Below are positions 7,551-14,878 of a DNA stretch of 64,000 bases, one piece after another. Origin of the DNA: an uncultured Oscillospiraceae bacterium (GTDB taxonomy: Bacteria > Bacillota > Clostridia > Oscillospirales > Oscillospiraceae); NCBI GenBank assembly GCA_949878425.1, contig CATLAL010000001.1, positions 1 to 64,000 on the forward strand, given 5' to 3'. Below the pieces are notes generated by a model. That model made no database searches. It saw only the letters and a program-made list of their open reading frames with translations, and was not told the DNA's origin. Each line of letters starts with the position of its first letter. Position 1 is the stretch's first letter. A program made the position numbers and the translations under genes.

Positions 7551-8252
7551 ATGAAGCTATTTAACCTGATTGGGCGGCGGGAGAAGGACCGGCCGCCTCA
7601 GGAGGTGGAGAAGGCGGGCGGCGATGGGATGGCGGAGGTCTATTCCGGCATGCGGGTTGAGGCGACAACCTTTGACGGACAGCTGCTGTTTGTGGCCAAG
7701 CTGCTGGGCCTGCGGGGGAATCAGGCGGAGCTGCACCAGTATTCGGAGACCGCGATTCCCCAGGGCGGCGAGGAGCCGCGCCGCATCCGTATCCGCGGCT
7801 ACAGCGATCACGAGAGGAAGGCCGTCTATATGGAGGGCGTTATCACGCCTATGCCAAAAAACATATGGCGGGTTGAGGAGCTGACGGTCAGCAAAACTGG
7901 AAATGACCGGGCCTTTTTCCGCCTCAGCACAAATCTCGAGGCGACCGCCACCATGTTCAGCGGCCTGGAGATGGGAGAAAAGCCGTGCAGGCTGCTGAAT
8001 ATCAGCGTGGGCGGGGCCAGCGTCAGCTCGGAGCGCCGGTACCACCTGGGCGATAAATTCCTGCTGAAGGTCCGGCTGCTGGAGGACAGGCCCGTGTCCG
8101 CGCTTTTCAGCCAGGTTGTGCGCATCACGGACAGGAGCGACGGCAAATTTGAATATGGATGCCAGTTTTTAGAGCTGACGGAGGACGACCAGGAGAAAAT
8201 CACCCAGAATATCTTCGCGGTCCAGCGCCAGCAGCGCAGCCGCTCCCGGTAG
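7551..8252 (+). CDS. PilZ-domain cyclic di-GMP receptor protein
   Basis: The 233-residue protein has an N-terminal YcgR-like beta domain (about residues 20-105) and a C-terminal PilZ domain (about 118-225). The ligand motif is present: RAFFR (RxxxR) followed about 30 residues later by NISVGG (D/NxSxxG). Start ATG 7551 has AAAGGA at a normal distance; an ATG nine bases upstream abuts the ribosome binding site. The gene is directly downstream of the diguanylate cyclase, so it is the likely local effector, perhaps on motility or surface polymers, though no flagellar gene is in view. A 16-bp perfect palindrome (8243-8279) overlaps its stop codon. Confidence 0.85.
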   Translation: MKLFNLIGRREKDRPPQEVEKAGGDGMAEVYSGMRVEATTFDGQLLFVAKLLGLRGNQAELHQYSETAIPQGGEEPRRIRIRGYSDHERKAVYMEGVITPMPKNIWRVEELTVSKTGNDRAFFRLSTNLEATATMFSGLEMGEKPCRLLNISVGGASVSSERRYHLGDKFLLKVRLLEDRPVSALFSQVVRITDRSDGKFEYGCQFLELTEDDQEKITQNIFAVQRQQRSRSR

Positions 8253-8279
8253 CGCCCGCCGGACGGGCGCTACCGGGAG
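8243..8279 (+). terminator. Terminator-like 16-bp palindrome overlapping PilZ stop
   Basis: The arms 8243-8258 and 8264-8279 are exact inverted repeats with loop CCGGA; the TAG stop (8250-8252) lies in the left arm. There is no T-run, so it may protect the mRNA 3' end rather than terminate. Confidence 0.5.
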
Positions 8280-8280
8280 G

Positions 8281-8437
8281 GACCGATAGGCCTCCCCCCA
8301 GATCCGCATGGCGTCCCCAATAGGCTGCAGCCCAAATCCGTCAAGGCGTATTCCACCCGCAAAGGCGCCTCCGGGTAGACCGTTCGAATCAGCAGACCGC
8401 TGCCCTCCATCTGCCGGAGCTGGGCGGTCAGCACCTT
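8281..8437 (-). pseudogene. HxlR-family regulator remnant, frameshifted
   Basis: The minus-strand frame reads KVLTAQLRQMEGSGLLIRT then PEAPLRVEYALTDLG, the recognition helix and wing of HxlR-type winged-helix regulators. The expected continuation MRIWGEAYR is readable in another frame from about 8310, so a frameshift has occurred. The N-terminal half is missing and is replaced by a dispersed repeat at about 8438-8570. Clear pseudogene of about 52 residual codons. Confidence 0.65.
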
Positions 8438-8488
8438 AGGGCCTGTTCACATAAGGCGAAACGCGGGCCTTTTCGGCCGCTTTTGCCG

Positions 8489-8560
8489 TCTGCCGCGTTA
8501 AAAAGTTTTGACGTACGACAGTACGCCTGCAACTTTTTGCCGTGCATAGGGCAAAAAGTT
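8489..8560 (+). repeat. Dispersed palindromic repeat, family B (GCGTTAAA type)
   Basis: Begins GCCGCGTTAAAAAGTTTTGA, has a short GTAC-centred palindrome, and ends in a TTTTTGCC block. The same layout recurs at 12286-12365 (inverted), 12825-12922, 36046-36082 and 59196-59262 (inverted). It abuts the broken end of the HxlR remnant. No gene lies in 8438-8620. Confidence 0.5.
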
Positions 8561-8620
8561 CCTCGAAAATCCCCTCCTTTCTCTTATGCGAGGAGACCCT
8601 AGGAAGGTCAAGAGCTGTAT

Positions 8621-8669
8621 GTAACAGACCAAACCGGACGGGAAAACCCCGTCCGGTTTGGTCTGTTAC
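8621..8669 (-). terminator. 22-bp perfect hairpin after HAD hydrolase
   Basis: Arms 8621-8642 and 8648-8669 are exact inverted repeats around AAAAC, three bases beyond the minus-strand stop of the HAD gene. Confidence 0.65.
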
Positions 8670-8671
8670 GC

Positions 8672-9529
8672 CTATTTTGCCGCGGAGCACCCCTCTCGAT
8701 CCAGCAGCTCCACAATATCCGCCAGGGCTCCGTCCAGACAGTGGCAGACCCGCTCCGCTCCGGAGCAAAGCACCTCCGGTATGGCGTTGGCCGGGGCGAA
8801 GCCCCGGTCCGCCGCCCGGAGCATGGGGAGGTCGTTGGCGTGGTCCCCCGCGCAGAAAAGCCGGCGGCAGCCGCACAGCGCCTTCAGCCGCAGGGCCATG
8901 TCCCCCTTGTTGGCCCCCCTGGCGGTCATCTCCAGCAGGTGGCCGCTGGAGAAGATGAGCTCATAGTCCGCCGCCCAGCCCATGCGGATCATGCGATCCC
9001 GGAGCCCCCGCAGCTGCGCGGGCTCCGATACAAAGAGGGCTTTGGCCAGGGGCATGGGCACGGTCTCCCGCTCCAGGCGGTCCACCACCTCATAGCCCAG
9101 TCCCGTAAGGAGGGCGTGCTGGTCGTTCCAGGCGGTGGGGCGCATCACCTGGACCAGGTCGTCCTCGTGGTACAGCTCCAGAGACACCCCGGGAAAAGCC
9201 TCCATGACTGCGGCGATCCGCTCCAGAGCGCCCTTTGGCAGGTAGTTCTTGACGAGATACCTCCCCGCCGCCAGGTCATAGATCGCCCCGCCGTTGTCGA
9301 CTACGACCGGCGCGTTGATGGGCAGAGACGCGGCCTGCCGCCGGAAGGCCGCCAGGGCCCGGCCCGTAGCCACGGAGAACAGGCCGCCCTGGTTCGTCCA
9401 ATACGAAAGGGCCTCCAGATTGCGGGGGCTGATGGGCGGGACCTCCGTCCCGGCCCGAAGGGCGTCCTCGGTGTAGTGCAGGGTGTTGTCGTAGTCGCTG
9501 AGCAGCAGCATTCCTTGAAATTTCCCCAT
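8672..9529 (-). CDS. Cof-type HAD-superfamily phosphatase
   Basis: A 285-residue HAD IIB hydrolase, a cytosolic phosphatase class acting on small phosphosugars and cofactors. Motif I is LLLSDYDNTL (nucleophile and acid/base aspartates). Motif II is in the VATGRALAAF segment, the conserved lysine is in ARGANKGDMAL, and motif III/IV is FCAGDHANDLPML. The C2-type cap lies between about residues 85 and 190. ATG 9529 follows GGGAGG; an upstream in-frame ATG would add 23 residues without homology. Promoter-like TATACTAGTATA lies upstream at about 9551-9562 but the -35 is unclear. The exact substrate cannot be read from sequence. Ends at hairpin 8621-8669. Confidence 0.87.
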   Translation of the reverse strand: MGKFQGMLLLSDYDNTLHYTEDALRAGTEVPPISPRNLEALSYWTNQGGLFSVATGRALAAFRRQAASLPINAPVVVDNGGAIYDLAAGRYLVKNYLPKGALERIAAVMEAFPGVSLELYHEDDLVQVMRPTAWNDQHALLTGLGYEVVDRLERETVPMPLAKALFVSEPAQLRGLRDRMIRMGWAADYELIFSSGHLLEMTARGANKGDMALRLKALCGCRRLFCAGDHANDLPMLRAADRGFAPANAIPEVLCSGAERVCHCLDGALADIVELLDREGCSAAK

Positions 9530-9612
9530 AACGGCCTCCCGGCTCTGTTGTATACTAGTATATTTTGTCGTCTTTTCCACAAATCCGTCTCTTTCCACCG
9601 CGCTCCCTACCG

Positions 9613-9645
9613 CAAAAAACGCAGGCCGGACCTCGTCCGGCCTGC
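9613..9645 (-). terminator. Terminator after polysaccharide deacetylase
   Basis: Stem 9621-9631/9635-9645 (11 bp, CTC loop) followed on the minus strand by GTTTTTTGCG. Confidence 0.75.
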
Positions 9646-9656
9646 AAGGGGCGCTT

Positions 9657-10619
9657 TTACGCGGCGGGAGCGGCCTCCGCCTCGCTCTCCCCGGGCTCAG
9701 CCTCCGGCAGCTCCAGGGGCGTGTCCGTGCGGGGGGTTCTGGTAAAGAAGTTATAGCTGTAGAGGGTGTCGGGCTCCGGCAGCTGACCGTAGTAGTAGGC
9801 CATCAGCTCCGTCATGGTCACCAGCTGGTAGCCCTGCTCCTGGAGCCAGGGGACCAGTACCTCTGTAGCGTCAACCGTGCTCTGGTAGATGCTGTGGAGC
9901 AATATCACCTGGCCGTCCAGATTCGCCGCGCCCTGAACCGCGGCAATCACCTTTTCGGCGTCCCTGCTGCGCCAGTCCTCGGTGTCAATGCTCCAGGTGA
10001 CCATGGTCCGGCCCGTCTCGTACTTCAGGGACCGGTTCACCGAGCCGTAGGGGGGCCGCACCAGGTTAGGGGCCCCCACCCCGGCGGCGATAAACGCCTC
10101 ATCTGCGGCGTCCAGATCCCGGAGAATGGCCGATTTTTTCATCTTGCCCAGATTCTTGTGGGCGTAGGAGTGGCTGCCGATCTCACAGCCCAGCTCCTGC
10201 TCCCGCACCACCGCCTCCGGGCAGCGGGCCACGTTGACGCCCACCTCAAAGAAGGTGGCCACAGCGTGGTTGGCCTCCAAAATGTCTAAAATCGCGTCGG
10301 TATAGGTCTGATGGGGGCCGTCGTCGAAGGTGAGGGCTACCATGGGCTTGGAGGGGTCGATCACCCGGACATAGGGCTCCTCCGGATCGCCGGCAAAGGG
10401 CGCTTCCGGGTCCTCCGGCTCCTCCGGACTTTCCGGACTTTCCGGATTTTCCTGGGTCTGGCCGTCCGCCTCCGGGTCGGAGAGCTGGGCGTCCTCCGCC
10501 TCCTGGGAGACAGGGACGCGTGCCTGCACAGGCTGGGCCTCCTCCTGTACGGACGCGGCGCGGCCGACGCAGCCGACAAGGAGGAGCAGCGCGAGGGAAA
10601 AAGAGATAAGACGTTTCAT
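9657..10619 (-). CDS. Lipoprotein polysaccharide deacetylase (NodB domain, CE4)
   Basis: A 320-residue secreted lipoprotein: signal peptide with lipobox LLLVGC (Cys17), then an acidic Pro/Glu-rich linker (about 25-85) that likely spans the wall, then a NodB metal-dependent deacetylase domain. Visible catalytic motifs are TFDDGP (motif 1), SHSYAH (metal histidines, motif 2), RPPYGS (motif 3) and ILLHS (motif 5). The family removes N-acetyl groups from peptidoglycan or other GlcNAc polymers. The D-D and H-x3-H metal set looks complete. The C-terminal 45 residues are a low-complexity acidic tail. Promoter 10656-10684 (minus) and terminator 9613-9645 make it a single-gene unit. Confidence 0.9.
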   Translation of the reverse strand: MKRLISFSLALLLLVGCVGRAASVQEEAQPVQARVPVSQEAEDAQLSDPEADGQTQENPESPESPEEPEDPEAPFAGDPEEPYVRVIDPSKPMVALTFDDGPHQTYTDAILDILEANHAVATFFEVGVNVARCPEAVVREQELGCEIGSHSYAHKNLGKMKKSAILRDLDAADEAFIAAGVGAPNLVRPPYGSVNRSLKYETGRTMVTWSIDTEDWRSRDAEKVIAAVQGAANLDGQVILLHSIYQSTVDATEVLVPWLQEQGYQLVTMTELMAYYYGQLPEPDTLYSYNFFTRTPRTDTPLELPEAEPGESEAEAAPAA

Positions 10620-10655
10620 GGCAACCGACTTCCTTCGACAGTATTTGACACCTAT

Positions 10656-10684
10656 ATTATCGGCTGAGCGGCGAAAAAAAGCAA
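10656..10684 (-). promoter_or_regulatory. Promoter of polysaccharide deacetylase
   Basis: Minus strand: -35 TTGCTT (10679-10684), 17-base spacer, -10 GATAAT (10656-10661), 37 bases before the ATG. Confidence 0.55.
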
Positions 10685-10778
10685 GGGGGAATTGGTTACA
10701 ATTTTGCTAAATTTTATGGAGGGAAAAATTGCACAAAAATCGGGGGCAATCTTCCACATTCTGCCCAAAGCGCGGATC

Positions 10779-10807
10779 TTGAGTTTTGGCGAAAATGGTG
10801 GTAGGAT
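10779..10807 (+). promoter_or_regulatory. Promoter of glutamate dehydrogenase
   Basis: TTGAGT (10779-10784), 17-base spacer, TAGGAT (10802-10807); GAGGAGG at 10860-10866 precedes the ATG. Confidence 0.5.
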
Positions 10808-10876
10808 GGTCGTGACCGGAGATTCGGGCGGGGCGTTATCCTGCCCGCTCTGAAAATTTGAGGAGGATACACTATA

Positions 10877-12229
10877 ATGAATGCTTACGTAGCCAGCGTG
10901 ATCGAAACCGTCAAGGCGAAGCACGGCAACGAGCCGGAGTTCGTCCAGACCGTGGAGGAGGTTTTCAGCTCCATCTCCCCGGTGATGGACAAGCACCCCG
11001 AGTACGAGAAGGCCGACCTTCTCAACCGCATGGTGGAGCCCGAGCGCATGTTTACCTTCCGTGTTGTCTGGATGGACGACAAGGGCGATTACCACACCAA
11101 CATTGGCTACCGCTGCCAGTTCAACGGCGCCATTGGCCCCTACAAGGGCGGCCTGCGCTTCCAGAAGAACGTGTATCCCGGCATCATCAAGTTTTTGGGC
11201 TTTGAGCAGATCTTCAAAAACAGCCTCACCGGCCTGCCCATCGGCGGCGGCAAGGGCGGAAGCGACTTCGACCCCGCCGGCAAGTCCGAGGGGGAGATTA
11301 TGCGCTTCTGCCAGAGCTTTATGACCGCCCTCTACCGCTACATTGGGCCGGATATCGACGTGCCCGCCGGCGACATGGGCGTGGGCGGCCGGGAGATCGG
11401 CTACCTCTACGGCCAGTACCGCCGCCTGAAGGGCACCTTTGAAAACGGCGTGCTCACCGGCAAGGGCTTCTCCTACGGCGGCAGCCTCACCCGCCCCGAG
11501 GCCACCGGCTACGGCGCCATGTACTACCTCCAGGAGGTCCTGGAGCACGAGGGTGAGTCCATTCAGGGCAAGACCATCGCCTGCGCCGGCTTCGGCAACG
11601 TCACCTGGGGCATCTGCAAGAAGGCCAACCATCTGGGCGCCAAGGTGGTCACTCTCTCCGGCCCGGACGGCTACATCTACGATCCCGAAGGCGTCTCCTC
11701 CTCCCAGGAGAAGATCGACTACCTGGTCACCATGCGCAACTCCGGCCGCAACAAGGTGAAGGACTACGCGGACAAGTTCGGCGTGGAGTTCCATCCCGGC
11801 GAGAAGCCCTGGGGCGTCAAGGCTGACGTCATCATGCCCTCCGCCATGCAGAACGACGTGCACATGGAGCACGCCCAGCAGATCGTGGCCAACGGCGTGA
11901 AGTACTACATTGAGGTGGCCAATATGCCCACCACCAACGACGCCCTCAGCTTCCTGATGGCGCAGCCCGGCATGATCGTGGCCCCCTCCAAGGCCGTCAA
12001 CGCCGGCGGCGTGGCCGTCAGCGCCCTGGAGATGAGCCAGAACAGCGAGCGGCTGGTCTGGTCCGCCGAGGAGGTGGACGAGAAGCTCAAGGGCATCATG
12101 AAGAACATCCACAAGGTATCCGTGGAGGCCGCCGAGGAGTACGGCCTGGGCTACAACCTGGTGGCAGGAGCCAATATCGCCGGCTTCAAGAAGGTGGCCG
12201 AGGCCATGATGGAGCAGGGCGTATTCTAA
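10877..12229 (+). CDS. gdhA: NADP-type glutamate dehydrogenase
   Basis: Catalyses reversible reductive amination of 2-oxoglutarate with ammonia, a major nitrogen entry and glutamate fermentation step. The 450-residue length and sequence match the hexameric small-subunit GDH I class. The N-terminal substrate domain carries KGGLRF (substrate lysine region), GLPIGGGKGG and PAGDMGVGGREIGY (catalytic lysine/aspartate regions). The C-terminal Rossmann domain starts near residue 230 with CAGFGNVTWG (GxGxxxxG-type). Start ATG 10877 has an ideal GAGGAGG. Own promoter at 10779-10807. The gene is followed by a dispersed repeat and then the T-box unit; no terminator is obvious between the stop and the repeat. 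Confidence 0.97.
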   Translation: MNAYVASVIETVKAKHGNEPEFVQTVEEVFSSISPVMDKHPEYEKADLLNRMVEPERMFTFRVVWMDDKGDYHTNIGYRCQFNGAIGPYKGGLRFQKNVYPGIIKFLGFEQIFKNSLTGLPIGGGKGGSDFDPAGKSEGEIMRFCQSFMTALYRYIGPDIDVPAGDMGVGGREIGYLYGQYRRLKGTFENGVLTGKGFSYGGSLTRPEATGYGAMYYLQEVLEHEGESIQGKTIACAGFGNVTWGICKKANHLGAKVVTLSGPDGYIYDPEGVSSSQEKIDYLVTMRNSGRNKVKDYADKFGVEFHPGEKPWGVKADVIMPSAMQNDVHMEHAQQIVANGVKYYIEVANMPTTNDALSFLMAQPGMIVAPSKAVNAGGVAVSALEMSQNSERLVWSAEEVDEKLKGIMKNIHKVSVEAAEEYGLGYNLVAGANIAGFKKVAEAMMEQGVF

Positions 12230-12246
12230 GAGCCTGTTTATCGGCC

Positions 12247-12365
12247 TGTGCAGGTAAGAACCTGTATTCACAGTCGAAAATGCTGGCTGGGTGAGGGCTT
12301 TTTCGTCGGGCAAGGCAAATTTTCGTGGGAATACTGGCTCTAAAATTTGGAATGCGGGTAAATTC
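12247..12365 (-). repeat. Dispersed repeat, family B, inverted copy
   Basis: The segment from AACCTGTATTCACAGTCG to about 12365 is an inverted version of 12825-12922. Both share AAAATGCTGGCTGGGTGAGG and CGGGCAAGGCAAATTTTC blocks. The two copies therefore flank the promoter and T-box leader as an inverted pair. Confidence 0.65.
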
Positions 12366-12368
12366 CTC

Positions 12369-12398
12369 TTGACAGGCCCGCTTTTCCTGTGGTATACT
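12369..12398 (+). promoter_or_regulatory. Promoter of the T-box operon
   Basis: TTGACA (12369-12374), 18-base spacer, TATACT (12393-12398). Consensus-like; the transcript would start at about 12405. Confidence 0.75.
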
Positions 12399-12404
12399 CC
12401 CAAC

Positions 12405-12688
12405 CAAGCGATATTTCCAAAATGCGTAGAAGGCGTTAAGCTCCGCTGTGGGGCGCTCGCAGAGAACCGGCGGTTGGTGCAAGCCGGGGAGCGGCGGCGG
12501 AGCGGCTGGCGCCGGAGCGGGGTATCCCAACGAGCCGTTCCAGTAGGATGCCACGGGTTTGCCTCCGTTATCCGGGCAGGGGCTTGCTGGAGCCCGCTGA
12601 GTGCGCGCTCAGGCGCGAAACCGGGTGGTACCGCGGTAAAAGAATTTTTATCGCCCCGGGAGCAGAGTTCTGCTCCCGGGGCTTTTTT
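12405..12688 (+). promoter_or_regulatory. T-box riboswitch leader (tRNA-sensing; possibly isoleucine)
   Basis: T-box leaders read the charging of one tRNA and allow transcription when it is uncharged. The leader has the stem I element AGAGAACCGGCGGTTGGTGC (12457-12476), the hallmark GGGTGGTACCGCGG (12623-12636), and a terminator with a 13-bp stem (12653-12665/12670-12682) and T6. The antiterminator bulge TGGT would pair with a tRNA ending ACCA, so the discriminator base is A. This fits Ile, Leu, Val and Ala but argues against Ser. An ATC triplet at 12524-12526, in the 3' side of stem I before CGAGCC, is at the expected specifier position and would mean isoleucine; this reading is tentative because I could not fold the stem by computation. 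The next gene downstream is 12962. Confidence 0.88.
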
Positions 12689-12711
12689 GTCCCCGGGCAG
12701 GACTGAGAACC

Positions 12712-12925
12712 TGTATTCACAGCCGCAGACGCCGTCTGGGCGGCGTTCGGCGGCCAAAGGCCGCCTCAGCCCTAAACGGGCCTTTGGCCCGCCCGCGGGC
12801 TCTTTTCCGCCGGAGCCGCGTTAAATTTTCCTGCAATACATCCAGTATGTCTGTGAAAATTTGCCTTGCCCGGCGAAAAAGCCCTCACCCAGCCAGCATT
12901 TTCGACTATGAATACAGGATCTAAC
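12712..12925 (+). repeat. Repeat block inserted between T-box terminator and first gene
   Basis: Starts with AACCTGTATTCACAGCCG, carries two GGCCAAAGGCC-like palindromes, and ends with a family B copy (12825-12922) that closes with TATGAATACAGGATC. Ends and interior are inverted relative to 12247-12365. It lengthens the leader by about 210 bases between the T-box terminator and the first start codon. Confidence 0.6.
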
Positions 12926-12961
12926 CCCTCTTGTGCAAAAACGGAAAGGAGTATCCAAGCT

Positions 12962-14374
12962 ATGAGAACCATCCAGATTTCTGATATCACGCTGCGGGAG
13001 GCCGGCAGAGGCCGGAGCGCCGCTCTCAGCTTTAAGGAGCGGGTGGAGATCGCCCGCGCCCTGGACCGCCTCCAGGTGGACGCCGTTGAGCTGCCCCCCA
13101 TCGGGGACGCCAAGAGCGACGCCCTGAGCAACAAGACCATCGCCTCCGTGGTGAACTACGCCCGGGTCTCCGCTGCGGCGGGGCTCACGGAGGAGAGCGT
13201 GGAGGCGGCGTGGGAGAGCGTCAAGAGCGCCCGGAAGCCCTCCCTCCACATCCTGCTGCCCGCCTCTGCGGTCCAGATGGAGTACCTGTGCCACAAGAAG
13301 GCTCCCGCCATGCTGGAGCTCACAAGGGCCCTGGTGGGGAAGGCCCGCTACCACACGGAGCAGGTGGAGTTCTCCGCCCTGGACGCCACCCGCTCGGAGC
13401 CGGAGGTCCTCCGTCAGATGCTGGAGGCGGCGGTGGAGGCCGGCGCGGAGATGGTGACGGTCTGCGACTCCGCCGGCATCATGACCCCCGACGAGTGCGC
13501 CGGATTCATCCGGTCCCTGCTGGAGCAGGTCCCGGCTCTGGGGCGGGTGCAGCTGGGGGTGGAGCTGAGCAACAATCTGAAGATGGCCGTGGCCTGCGCC
13601 GCCGCCGCCGTGGACGCCGGGGCCCAGGTGGTCAAGACCGCCATTACCCCCATGGACGTACCCACCACCAAGGCCTTTGCCGCCTACATGACCGCCCGTG
13701 GGGAGAGCAAGGGCCTGCGCTGCGGCCTGCGGACCACGGAGCTGGCCCGGGCGGCCTCACAGCTCCAGTGGATGCTGCAAACCCAGCGCAGCAGCGGCTC
13801 CCCCTTTGACAGTGGCGTGGACGACGGCGCGCCCGCCGTCTGCCTCACCGCCGGGGACGACATCGGCGAGGTGGCGAAGGTGGTGCGCCGCCTGGGCTAC
13901 GACCTCAGCGAGGAGGACAACGCCAGGGTGTTCGAGTCCTTCCGCCGCATTGCCGCCAAGAAGCACTTTGTCAGCACCCGGGAGCTGGAGGCCATTGTGG
14001 CCAGCTCCGCCATGCAGGTGCCCTCGGTCTACCGCATTGTCAGCTACGTCATCACTTGCGGCAACACCACCTCCGCCATGGCGAATCTGGTTTTGGAGAA
14101 GGGCGGGGAGCGCCAGCAGGGCGTCTGCGCCGGGGACGGCCCCATCGACGCCGCCTTCCTGGCCATTGAACAGATCATCGGCCACCACTACGAGCTGGCC
14201 GACTACCAGATCCAGACCGTCACCGAGGGCCGGGAGGCCATGGGCTCCGCCCTGGTGAAGCTGCGCTCCAATGGGAAGCTCTACTCCGGCAACGGCATCT
14301 CCACCGACGTCATCGGGGCCAGCATCCGGGCCTATATCAGCGCCCTGAACAAGATCGTCTACGAGGATGCCTGA
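12962..14374 (+). CDS. 2-isopropylmalate/citramalate synthase homologue lacking metal-binding histidines
   Basis: A 470-residue protein with the two-part design of LeuA/CimA enzymes, which condense acetyl-CoA with a 2-oxo acid. The TIM-barrel domain is residues 1-285: D8 and R12 lie in ISDITLREA, and VEFSALDATRSEP is conserved. The LeuA dimer/regulatory domain is about 330-465 (GDGPIDAAFLAIEQIIG, LYSGNGISTDVIGASIRAYI). The metal site motif HCHND of the family is replaced by ELSNN (201-205), so both metal histidines are lost, and the later GERAGN loop reads ITPMDVPTT. It is therefore either inactive in the usual reaction or repurposed. Start ATG 12962 follows GGAAAGGA. It heads a T-box operon and its stop overlaps the next start (TGATG). 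Confidence 0.85.
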   Translation: MRTIQISDITLREAGRGRSAALSFKERVEIARALDRLQVDAVELPPIGDAKSDALSNKTIASVVNYARVSAAAGLTEESVEAAWESVKSARKPSLHILLPASAVQMEYLCHKKAPAMLELTRALVGKARYHTEQVEFSALDATRSEPEVLRQMLEAAVEAGAEMVTVCDSAGIMTPDECAGFIRSLLEQVPALGRVQLGVELSNNLKMAVACAAAAVDAGAQVVKTAITPMDVPTTKAFAAYMTARGESKGLRCGLRTTELARAASQLQWMLQTQRSSGSPFDSGVDDGAPAVCLTAGDDIGEVAKVVRRLGYDLSEEDNARVFESFRRIAAKKHFVSTRELEAIVASSAMQVPSVYRIVSYVITCGNTTSAMANLVLEKGGERQQGVCAGDGPIDAAFLAIEQIIGHHYELADYQIQTVTEGREAMGSALVKLRSNGKLYSGNGISTDVIGASIRAYISALNKIVYEDA

Positions 14375-14868
14375 TGGAGCGGTTCTATTGCTGCCCCGCC
14401 TCCCGGGAGGGGCTGGAGCGTATCTGGGAGAAGAACATCGCCCGCTCCCCGGACGACCCCCGCTGGGTGCGCTGGCGGGCGGAGACCCTGGAGAATTTTG
14501 ACGCCGGGCGGACCGCCCCCTTCCTGGTGTACCGCGATGACGAGCCGGTGGGCGAAGGGACCCTCCTCTTCTCCCCGGAGTGCAGTGCCATCCGCGGACG
14601 GACCCGCCTGGCCGACGGGTCCCGGACGGCCAACGTCAACGCCCTCCGCATTGAGCGGGCCTACGAGGGCCAGGGGCACATCTCCGCCCTCATGAAGATG
14701 ATGGAAGCCCACGCGGCCTCCCTGGGGTACAGCGGACTGACCATCGGCGTGGAGGCGGCGGAGTCCCGGAACCTGGCCGTCTACCTCCACTGGGGATACA
14801 CGGAATTCGTTATGTCCGAGGTAGAAGATGGAGCGCTGGTGCTCTATTACCGGAAAAAACTGAACTGA
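14374..14868 (+). CDS. GNAT-family N-acetyltransferase
   Basis: A 164-residue acyltransferase that uses an acyl-CoA donor. The fold is visible from the beta strand FLVYRDDEPVGEGTLLF, the VNALRIERAYEGQGHISALMKMME segment (motif A, with RAYEGQGHIS in place of RxxGxG/A) and LTIGVEAAESRNLAVYLHWGYTEF (motif B). The ATG overlaps the stop of the synthase homologue by one base, so translation is likely coupled. The fusion gene follows after 10 bases. No substrate can be named; in this context it may act on an amino-acid-like or keto-acid-derived metabolite. Confidence 0.85.
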   Translation: MERFYCCPASREGLERIWEKNIARSPDDPRWVRWRAETLENFDAGRTAPFLVYRDDEPVGEGTLLFSPECSAIRGRTRLADGSRTANVNALRIERAYEGQGHISALMKMMEAHAASLGYSGLTIGVEAAESRNLAVYLHWGYTEFVMSEVEDGALVLYYRKKLN

Positions 14869-14878
14869 GGAAGCTGCT

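Noticed and set aside
12457..12526. Reading TCC in GTATCCC as a serine specifier of the T-box
   Set aside because: The TGGT bulge demands a discriminator A, while tRNA-Ser has G (the tRNA-Ser in this window ends GCCA).
10652..12757. 701-residue open frame on the minus strand across gdhA and the T-box
   Set aside because: It is antisense to a fully conserved glutamate dehydrogenase, has histidine/valine/leucine-rich low-complexity content typical of GC-rich shadows, and lacks a ribosome binding site.
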